Assembly (NCBI GenBank): GCA_035279705.1
Contig: DATEHG010000143.1
Location: 1 to 8,840, forward strand
Direction: 5' to 3'
From: DATEHG01 sp035279705
GTDB lineage: Bacteria; Gemmatimonadota; Gemmatimonadetes; Gemmatimonadales; GWC2-71-9
Length of the DNA: 8,840 nt
Notes under the pieces: generated by a model
The model's input: the letters and a program-made list of their open reading frames with translations, nothing else
What the model was told of the DNA's origin: nothing
The model's database searches: none
Shown: positions 1 to 4,806 of the stretch, piece by piece
Layout: each line of letters opens with the position of its first letter
Numbering within the stretch: position 1 is the stretch's first letter
Translations under genes and position numbers: made by a program

Positions 1-1
1 G

Positions 2-1027
2 CACGGCAACCAGGATTCGATCCTGGGACTCAAGGAACAGGCGGCGCGCGAGGCCATCGTGTCGCCCCGGATCTACAGTGCGGGCGCCATGATCGACGGC
101 GATCCCGCCACCTATCCCGACGCCTCCGTCGTGCGGACGGACGACGAGGCCCGCCGGGCGGTGGACTCCCGGGTAGTGGCCGGGGTCGACTACCTCAAGA
201 CTTACACCCGCATCACTCCCGGGTTGCTCAAGGCGATCATCGGCGAGGCGGCCAATTTCCACGTTCCGGTGGCCGCGCACCTCGGCCTGACCGATGCCCT
301 CACCGCTGCCAAGCTCGGCGTCCGCAGCATCGAGCACCTGACCGGCATTCCCGAGGCGATCGTGAAGAAGCCGGAGGCGCTCTATGCCGCGCACCGCCAG
401 AGCTTCTTCGCGGGCTGGACCGCGTTCGAACACAGCTGGACGACGCTGGACAGCGCGTCGCTCTACACCCTGGCCGAGCAGCTCGCCAAGAGCGGCGTCA
501 CCATGGTGCCGACGCTGACGGTGCACGAGACCTTCAGCCGGATGGACGATTCGGCCACCTACCAGTCGCCGGATCTCAAGATCATTCCCGATTCCGAGAT
601 GCAGCGCTGGAACGTGCCGGGGATGATCGCCCGCGCCGGATGGAAGCCCGCCGACTTCGACGCCTTCCGCAAGGCGCGCCCGGTGCAGGATCTCTTCCTT
701 CGCGCGTTCCGGAGCGCCGGCGGGACCATCGTGACCGGGACGGACGCCATCAACCAGCTGCTGGTGCCCGGCGCGAGTGAGCACACCGAGCTCGCGCTCC
801 TCGTGGAAGCCGGCCTCACGCCCAGCGACGCCCTGGTCGCCGCGACGCACAATGGCGCGGTGCTGCTCGGCGCCGACTCCATCGGCATGCTGCTCCCCGG
901 CAAGGCCGCCGACCTGGTCGTCCTCGGCGGCGACCCGCTGGCCGACATCAGCAACACCCGGCGAGTGGAGCAGGTGATGGTGCGGGGCGTGCTGTTCAAG
1001 GCGGATTCGCTGCGAACCCACTGGTAG
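2..1027 (+). CDS. Amidohydrolase family protein (imidazolonepropionase-like metal-dependent hydrolase), 5' partial
   Basis: The reading frame is open from base 2, so the true start and the first metal-binding HxH motif lie before the window. The visible part is the C-terminal two thirds of a TIM-barrel amidohydrolase. Motifs in order: G-V-D-Y-L-K with the probable carboxylated metal-bridging Lys (codon 197-199), V-A-A-H-L with metal His (278-280), S-I-E-H-L with the second His (335-337), and T-G-T-D with the catalytic Asp (743-745). It ends with the usual composite beta-sandwich signature, G-K-A-A-D-L-V-V-L-G-G-D-P-L (about 898-939), then a V-x-V-M-V-R-G strand. Known members hydrolyse cyclic amides, dipeptides or related C-N bonds; the substrate cannot be read from this fragment. 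Whether it has a signal peptide is unknown because the N-terminus is missing. A GTG at 59 could be called as a start, but the homologous frame clearly continues upstream of it. The next gene starts 4 nt after its stop, suggesting co-transcription. Family is secure, function is not. Confidence 0.9.
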   Translation, partial: HGNQDSILGLKEQAAREAIVSPRIYSAGAMIDGDPATYPDASVVRTDDEARRAVDSRVVAGVDYLKTYTRITPGLLKAIIGEAANFHVPVAAHLGLTDALTAAKLGVRSIEHLTGIPEAIVKKPEALYAAHRQSFFAGWTAFEHSWTTLDSASLYTLAEQLAKSGVTMVPTLTVHETFSRMDDSATYQSPDLKIIPDSEMQRWNVPGMIARAGWKPADFDAFRKARPVQDLFLRAFRSAGGTIVTGTDAINQLLVPGASEHTELALLVEAGLTPSDALVAATHNGAVLLGADSIGMLLPGKAADLVVLGGDPLADISNTRRVEQVMVRGVLFKADSLRTHW

Positions 1028-1031
1028 TCTG

Positions 1032-1385
1032 GTGTCCGGCCTGCAGCTGCTCCTCGCGTGGAGCGCCGTAGGCGCCTGGTTCCTCCTCTGGCGGCTGGCC
1101 GGTGCCCGCACCGCCAACGGTTCCCTCACCCCGATCACTCGCGCCTGGCTCCCCCTCGGCATCGAGGCGCTGCTGCTCGTCCTCTTCGCCGCGCTCTGGT
1201 TCGGCAGTCTCGGGCATGGCGGATGGGCCCTGCTCTTCCTGGTCACGGGGCTGCTCATCGAGTTGCCGCCGCGCCTCCGGGCCCGGGCCGCCGACCCCAA
1301 GCACAATTCCATATCCTGGCCCAACCTGACTGGCGCGCTCGTGCGAGTGCTGGGCGCCGGCGCGCTGCTGACCTGGCTGCTGTGA
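1032..1385 (+). CDS. Small integral membrane protein, unknown function
   Basis: This 117-residue protein starts with GTG 4 nt after the amidohydrolase stop and has no clear Shine-Dalgarno site, so translation is probably coupled to the upstream gene. It is strongly hydrophobic, with four likely membrane helices at about residues 3-23, 39-58, 63-78 and 98-117. A basic stretch (R-L-R-A-R, about 81-85) sits between helices three and four. No Cys, His cluster or catalytic motif stands out. Its TGA stop overlaps the GTG of the next gene as GTGA, so the pair is probably co-translated and may work together at the membrane. I do not recognise a family. Hydrophobic character and operon position are seen; any role is open. 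A shadow frame on the same strand from 1058 is read as the upstream extension of the next gene and is not itself coding here. Confidence 0.75.
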   Translation: MSGLQLLLAWSAVGAWFLLWRLAGARTANGSLTPITRAWLPLGIEALLLVLFAALWFGSLGHGGWALLFLVTGLLIELPPRLRARAADPKHNSISWPNLTGALVRVLGAGALLTWLL

Positions 1386-2275
1386 GCTCCTCACGCGATC
1401 CGGCCGAGGCGATCGAGCGGCTGGCCGCGTACTTTGCGCCGCTCGAGAGCCGCCAGGGCATCCTGGCGCGGCGGCTCCTCGGCTCGGCGCGCCCGGGAGA
1501 CGCCGAGTTGACCTTGCGGCTCGCGCGAAGACTGGCCAGCCAGGTGGGGCCGGAGGGTTCCGTGGCGGGCGGCCTGGCGTTCACCGCCTTCCGCCTGATC
1601 GAGTTGATCGACCTCGGCTGCGACGAGGAAACCCCCGCGGTGCCCCGCCTGATCAGGTGGCTGGCAGGCCAGCAGGACGCGCCAGGGTGCTACTCCGAGG
1701 GCTGCGCCCCGCCGCGCCACGAGAAGGGGGCGTGCGAGCACTTCCTGAGCGGGTTCCTCTCGCCGGGTCCGGTGGAGGTGCGGGTGGCGCCGGTCACGAT
1801 TCCGAACGGAAAAGTGTTCCGCGCCGAACCCGCCGCGCGCTTTGCCCTGAGCTGCATCGGATTGCGCGCGCTGCTGCTGACGCCGGCACGGACGTACAGC
1901 GGGGTCAAGCGGCATCTCACTTCGCTGGCACGCCTCAAGGAAGCGTGGCAAGGGTGGAACGGCTATTTCCCCCCGGACCTTGTGCTCACCGCGCTCACTG
2001 CGCTCGCCTCGCGGGGCTCGAGTGAGCGCGCCGTCAGTGCGGCGGGTGTCCGCCTGCTCATCGAGCATCAGGCCGCGGACGGCGGCTGGCCGGAGACCGA
2101 CCGATTCGTGGCCCTCGAAGCGCTGGAGACGGCCGGCACGCCGGAAGCGCGGGAGGCGGTGCGCCGCTCGATTCCGGGACTCATCGCCCGCCAGCGGGTT
2201 GACGGCAGTTTCGGGCCGGTCGCCCAGCAGGAGCGGTGCCTGATCGCGCTGCGGGCGCTTCTCTTCGCAGTCTGA
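1382..2275 (+). CDS. Helical-repeat protein with prenyltransferase/terpene-cyclase-like QW-type repeats, unknown function
   Basis: I choose the GTG at 1382, which overlaps the TGA of the membrane protein (GTGA), giving 297 residues. The frame is open further upstream to 1058, but that part reads as Arg/Pro/Ala-rich shadow sequence of the membrane gene. The protein is mostly amphipathic helices. Near the C-terminus are two repeats of the kind found in alpha-alpha barrel proteins (squalene cyclases, prenyltransferase beta subunits): H-Q-A-A-D-G-G-W at residues 229-236 and R-Q-R-V-D-G-S-F-G at 270-278. At about 300 residues it is far shorter than a squalene-hopene cyclase, and no D-x-D-D-T-A-type catalytic motif is visible, so a cyclase call is not justified. 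A compact Cys/His cluster, C103, C108, H113, C118 and H120, may bind a metal. There is no signal peptide or membrane helix. Coupling to the preceding membrane protein suggests the two act together. Repeat-fold assignment is moderate; function unknown. Confidence 0.7.
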   Translation: MSSSRDPAEAIERLAAYFAPLESRQGILARRLLGSARPGDAELTLRLARRLASQVGPEGSVAGGLAFTAFRLIELIDLGCDEETPAVPRLIRWLAGQQDAPGCYSEGCAPPRHEKGACEHFLSGFLSPGPVEVRVAPVTIPNGKVFRAEPAARFALSCIGLRALLLTPARTYSGVKRHLTSLARLKEAWQGWNGYFPPDLVLTALTALASRGSSERAVSAAGVRLLIEHQAADGGWPETDRFVALEALETAGTPEAREAVRRSIPGLIARQRVDGSFGPVAQQERCLIALRALLFAV

Positions 2276-2278
2276 ACG

Positions 2279-2302
2279 GGCGGGCAGGCGGGCCGGCGGG
2301 CC
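2279..2302. repeat. Octamer tandem repeat GGCGGGCM, three copies
   Basis: Three adjoining units, GGCGGGCA, GGCGGGCC and GGCGGGCC, start directly after the stop codon of the upstream gene. The four GGG runs at 2278-2280, 2282-2284, 2290-2292 and 2298-2300, separated by 1, 5 and 5 nt, fit the simple G3-N1-7 pattern for a G-quadruplex on the plus strand. The repeat is plainly seen; quadruplex formation is inference. Confidence 0.75.
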
Positions 2303-2322
2303 GAAAGTAGTTTCCGAAACGC

Positions 2323-2406
2323 TTTTCTCCGTTCCCCTCTCTCCTTTCTTCTTTCGCCGTTCACAGTTAACTGTTCACCGTTCACTGTTCCCCGTTCCCC
2401 GTTCCC
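2323..2406. repeat. Heptamer tandem repeat, consensus YGTTCMC, seven good plus about five degenerate units
   Basis: From 2358 to 2406 seven 7-nt units follow each other in perfect register: CGTTCAC (twice), AGTTAAC, TGTTCAC, TGTTCCC and CGTTCCC (twice). The same phase can be followed upstream to 2323 through five weaker units, one of them an exact CGTTCCC at 2330-2336. The AGTTAAC unit creates a perfect 12-bp palindrome, ACAGTTAACTGT, at 2363-2374. The array ends 14 nt before the selD start codon. On the minus strand it reads as GTGAACGG/GTGAACAG units and produces a spurious repetitive reading frame rich in V-N-G-E-R. Confidence 0.85.
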
Positions 2407-2420
2407 AGCACCGCATCCTC

Positions 2421-3476
2421 ATGACTGCCTCCGCCACCGCCCCCATCCGCCTCACCGCCTACAGCCACGGCGCCGGCTGCGCCTGCAAGCTGGGGATTCT
2501 CGACCTGGCCCAGGTGCTGGCCAACCTCCCCGGCATCGAGGATCCCCGCGTCCTCGTCGATGCCGCCACCAGGGATGACGCCGCGGTCTACGCCATCACC
2601 GCGGATCGCGCGCTGATAGCCACGGTCGATTTCTTCATGCCGGTGGTCGATGACGCCCGCACCTGGGGCGCCATTTCGGCGACCAACGCGCTGAGCGACA
2701 TCTACGCCATGGGCGGTACTCCACTCTTCGGCCTCAATCTCGTGGGGTGGCCGCGCGAGAAGCTGCCGTTCGATCTGCTGGGTGAGGTGATTCAGGGTGG
2801 GGCCGAAGCGGCGAAGCGAGCGGCGTGCCTGGTCCTGGGCGGGCACTCGGTGGACAGCCCCGAGCCGCAGTTCGGCATGGTCGTCATCGGCGAGGCCCAT
2901 CCGGAGAAACTGTTCACGGTCGCCAACGGGAAGGCCGGTGACGTGCTCGTGCTCACCAAGCGGCTGGGCACCGGGATTCTCACCACCGCGCTCAAGCGCG
3001 GCCGCATCGGCGAGACCGAACTGGCGGAAGCCGTGACCTCGATGACGACGCTCAACGACGGCGGGATGCGGGCGGCGCGCGCCGCCGGCGTGCGAGCGGC
3101 GACCGATGTCACCGGCTTCGGCCTGACCGGTCACCTTGGCAACATGACCAAGGCCAGCGGACTGGCGGCGGAGGTGTCGATCGCGAAGCTGCCGTTGATG
3201 GATCTGGTCCGTCAGCTGGCGGAGGAAGGACTGGTGCCCGGGGGGTCGAAGCGGAATCTCGACGCGGCGAGTCACGTCGAGTGGGGCAACGGCGTGAGCG
3301 CGGTGGACCGGATCGTCGCGTCCGACGCCCAGACGTCAGGCGGGTTGCTGCTTGCGGTGCCCGAATCGAACGTCGATCAGCTGCTCAAGTCGCTCGCAGC
3401 CGAGCGGACGCTGGCCGCCGCCGTGATCGGCCGACTGGTGGCGGGAACGCCGGGAGCCATCCGGATCGCGGCCTGA
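2421..3476 (+). CDS. selD: Selenide, water dikinase (selenophosphate synthetase)
   Basis: SelD makes selenophosphate from selenide and ATP in the cytoplasm; selenophosphate is the selenium donor for selenocysteine and for tRNA 2-selenouridine. The 351-residue length is normal. The N-terminal active-site loop S-H-G-A-G-C-A-C-K is at residues 15-23, with the reactive Cys20, Cys22 and Lys23. Cys20 is encoded by TGC, so this is the Cys form, not a selenoprotein. Further family motifs are R-D-D-A-A-V (51-56, metal-binding acidic residues), T-V-D-F-F-M-P (68-74), N-A-L-S-D-I-Y-A-M-G-G (89-99), G-G-H-S-V-D-S-P-E-P (140-149), T-D-V-T-G-F-G-L-T-G-H (228-238) and S-D-A-Q-T-S-G-G-L (301-309). Together they show a complete AIRS-type ATP-binding enzyme. 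The ATG at 2421 is the only reasonable start, but no Shine-Dalgarno site precedes it. No selA, selB, selC or mnmH is in the window, so which selenium pathway it feeds cannot be decided. It converges with the next gene. Confidence 0.97.
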   Translation: MTASATAPIRLTAYSHGAGCACKLGILDLAQVLANLPGIEDPRVLVDAATRDDAAVYAITADRALIATVDFFMPVVDDARTWGAISATNALSDIYAMGGTPLFGLNLVGWPREKLPFDLLGEVIQGGAEAAKRAACLVLGGHSVDSPEPQFGMVVIGEAHPEKLFTVANGKAGDVLVLTKRLGTGILTTALKRGRIGETELAEAVTSMTTLNDGGMRAARAAGVRAATDVTGFGLTGHLGNMTKASGLAAEVSIAKLPLMDLVRQLAEEGLVPGGSKRNLDAASHVEWGNGVSAVDRIVASDAQTSGGLLLAVPESNVDQLLKSLAAERTLAAAVIGRLVAGTPGAIRIAA

Positions 3477-3483
3477 CTTGGCT

Positions 3484-4464
3484 TCAGAGCAGCTCGACGC
3501 GCGTTCCGACACCGAGGCGCTCGGCTTCCGCCACCACGAATTTCGCGGCGGCCACATCTTCGATGCCGAGGCCCAGCGATTTGAAAAGCGTCACCCGGTC
3601 GGGGGCCTGACGGCCCGGGTGGCGGCCTACCAGCACCTCTCCGAGCTCGGCCGCGATGTGGTCGGCGGTGAACAGCCCTTCGGCCATGGGCGTGAGGATA
3701 TCCCCCGCCTCATTGAGGGCCGATTCGCGGGCGTCCACAAACAGCTGTGCGCGCTGGACCAGGGCGCTCTCGAGCTCGCGGGTATTCTTCGTCGAAGAGC
3801 CGACGGCATTGATGTGCGCTCCCGGCGCCACCCACTTGCTCATGAGCACCGGCTCCGCGGATGCCGTGGTGGTGCAGATGATCGACGCGCCGCGTACCGC
3901 GGCCTCGGCGCCGGGGCAGACTTCAGCCACCAGCGAGTAGCGCTCCATGGCGTAGCGGGCCAGCCGGGCGGCGCGCTCCGGAGTCCGGTTCCAGATCCGC
4001 ACCCGGCGGAGCTGCCGCACCCTGGTGATCGCGTCGAGGTGCGTTTCAGCCTGGACGCCGGCCCCCAGGATGGCCAGATCGTCGGCGTCGCGGCGGGCCA
4101 GCCAGTCGGTCGCCACCCCGGACACCGCTGCGGTGCGGATGGCCGTCACCGCCCCGGCCTCGAGCACCGCCTGCAGGACGCCCGAACTGGAGTCCACCAG
4201 CAGCACGGCGCCCTGGTGGCTGTCCCGCCCCAGCTCCGCATTCTTCGGGAAGACGCTCACGATCTTCACGCCGAGGGCGGCAGGCTGGCCCACGCAGGCG
4301 GGCATGGTGCCCATGAGGCCGGAGCCGTCGGGAAGGCGGATGATGGTGCGGAGTGGCTGGACCGCCTGGCCCCCTGCCCGCTGGGCCAGCGCCTCGGACA
4401 TGACACGAATGCACTCGACCATCGGGAGCAGGCGCACCACTTCGGCCTTGTTGAGAATCAGCAT
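3484..4464 (-). CDS. Ornithine cyclodeaminase/mu-crystallin family protein, probably an NAD(P)-dependent imine reductase or amino-acid dehydrogenase
   Basis: This 326-residue protein starts at the ATG at 4464-4462, preceded by GGGAG with 7-nt spacing. A longer frame to 4530 adds 22 residues with no family match and no ribosome site. Family features in order: G-V-K-I-V-S-V-F-P at residues 65-73 with the conserved Lys67, T-A-I-R-T-A-A-V-S at 107-115, the Rossmann nucleotide-binding loop A-I-L-G-A-G-V-Q-A at 131-139, A-H-I-N-A-V-G-S-S at 216-224, and F-V-D-A-R-E-S-A-L-N-E-A-G-D at 242-255. In true ornithine cyclodeaminases and archaeal alanine dehydrogenase a catalytic Asp follows the A-V-G segment. 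Here that place is Ser224, and the segment resembles mu-crystallin, a ketimine reductase. I therefore avoid the ornithine cyclodeaminase name. The likely role is reduction of a cyclic ketimine or a related amino-acid reaction in the cytoplasm, but the substrate is unknown. It stands alone on the minus strand, 7 nt from the convergent selD stop. Confidence 0.9.
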   Translation of the reverse strand: MLILNKAEVVRLLPMVECIRVMSEALAQRAGGQAVQPLRTIIRLPDGSGLMGTMPACVGQPAALGVKIVSVFPKNAELGRDSHQGAVLLVDSSSGVLQAVLEAGAVTAIRTAAVSGVATDWLARRDADDLAILGAGVQAETHLDAITRVRQLRRVRIWNRTPERAARLARYAMERYSLVAEVCPGAEAAVRGASIICTTTASAEPVLMSKWVAPGAHINAVGSSTKNTRELESALVQRAQLFVDARESALNEAGDILTPMAEGLFTADHIAAELGEVLVGRHPGRQAPDRVTLFKSLGLGIEDVAAAKFVVAEAERLGVGTRVELL

Positions 4465-4471
4465 CGCGAGT

Positions 4472-4476
4472 CTCCC
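4472..4476 (-). promoter_or_regulatory. Ribosome binding site deciding the start of the cyclodeaminase-family gene
   Basis: On the minus strand GGGAG lies 7 nt before the ATG at 4464. It supports this start over the longer frame that begins at 4530. Confidence 0.6.
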
Positions 4477-4502
4477 GGGTGCGACGGAAACGGTGAGTGA
4501 GT

Positions 4503-4530
4503 ACCATACCGCGGGTCGCCGTGATCGCAA
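4503..4530 (-). promoter_or_regulatory. Possible sigma70-type promoter for the cyclodeaminase-family gene
   Basis: Read on the minus strand, TTGCGA (4530-4525) and TATGGT (4508-4503) are separated by 16 bp, each matching four of six consensus bases. Transcription would start near 4495 and give a leader of about 30 nt with the GGGAG ribosome site. The position, in the 80-bp gap between divergent genes, is sensible. The match is modest for such GC-rich DNA, so this is tentative. Confidence 0.3.
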
Positions 4531-4534
4531 GGAG
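4529..4534 (+). promoter_or_regulatory. Ribosome binding site deciding the start of the 76-residue gene
   Basis: AAGGAG is followed after 10 nt by the ATG at 4545. The in-frame ATG at 4536 is only 1 nt away and the GTG at 4497 lies upstream of the site, so 4545 is preferred. Confidence 0.6.
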
Positions 4535-4544
4535 AATGGCAGGC

Positions 4545-4775
4545 ATGACCATCCGCTGGACCCCGGAACGGCTGGATCAGCTCGAGCGGGCGGCGCTCGA
4601 CGGGCGCCGGGTGGTGCTGTCCCGGCGGGGCACCGAGTACATCGTTCAGGTGCGCCGCATCGAGAGCGACCATCGGGGCGACACCCTGGTAGGCCGCCTC
4701 CCGATGACCGGGGAGGAAATGAGATTCCTGCTCAGCGACCTGGACTATTTCCAGGTCGTGGGCGAGAAGTCTTGA
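4545..4775 (+). CDS. Small protein of 76 residues, unknown function, possible SH3-like beta fold
   Basis: The start at 4545 is chosen from the AAGGAG site at 4529-4534; longer versions from 4536 or 4497 are possible in the same frame. The protein opens with a short amphipathic helix (T-P-E-R-L-D-Q-L-E-R-A-A) and then alternates in a way typical of short beta strands: G-R-R-V-V-L-S-R-R-G-T-E-Y-I-V-Q-V, D-T-L-V-G-R-L, and a last segment E-E-M-R-F-L-L-S-D-L-D-Y-F-Q-V-V. That pattern would suit a small beta barrel of the SH3 or Sm kind, but this is inference from strand pattern only. There are no cysteines, membrane helices or signal peptide. I do not recognise a named family. It lies 31 nt before the stress-protein gene on the same strand and is likely the first gene of that cluster. 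Confidence 0.65.
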   Translation: MTIRWTPERLDQLERAALDGRRVVLSRRGTEYIVQVRRIESDHRGDTLVGRLPMTGEEMRFLLSDLDYFQVVGEKS

Positions 4776-4806
4776 CCTTTCCCGACCCGACCCCCACGAT
4801 GGACTG

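Larger units (their letters stand above)
2276..2420. other. Intergenic region before selD, filled with short tandem repeats
   Basis: This 145-bp gap separates the helical-repeat protein gene from selD. It contains an octamer repeat (2279-2302), a short A/T-containing spacer, and a heptamer repeat (2323-2406). I find no convincing sigma70-type promoter, no strong hairpin followed by a T run, and no Shine-Dalgarno site before the selD ATG. A weak 4-bp inverted repeat GAAA/TTTC lies at 2303-2314. Confidence 0.6.

Noticed and set aside
1382..2275. Squalene-hopene cyclase or other terpene cyclase
   Set aside because: Only two QW-like repeats are visible, the catalytic Asp-rich motif is absent and the length is less than half that of the family.
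2303..2328. Possible intrinsic terminator after the helical-repeat protein (GAAA/TTTC with CTTTTC)
   Set aside because: The stem is only about 4 bp and the T run is short and interrupted, so a terminator call is not supported.
2068..2385. Minus-strand frame beginning M-N-G-E-Q-L-T-V-N-G-E-R
   Set aside because: The repetitive N-terminus is a translation of the heptamer repeat, and the rest is antisense to the helical-repeat protein. It is a typical spurious protein call.
2478..2489. Possible in-frame selenocysteine in the SelD active-site loop
   Set aside because: Both Cys codons of the G-C-A-C-K loop are TGC; there is no TGA in frame.
2382..3275. Minus-strand open frame of 297 codons opposite selD
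   Set aside because: It is a shadow of selD, whose plus-strand motifs are complete. Its start lies within selD and its end within the heptamer array.
3512..3524. Small hairpin CCGAG-GCG-CTCGG near the selD/cyclodeaminase convergent ends
   Set aside because: A 5-bp stem within coding sequence and without a T run is expected by chance in DNA this GC-rich.
3478..4500. Plus-strand open frame of 340 codons opposite the cyclodeaminase-family gene
   Set aside because: Composition is His/Arg/Gly-rich shadow sequence; the minus strand carries the Rossmann loop and family motifs.
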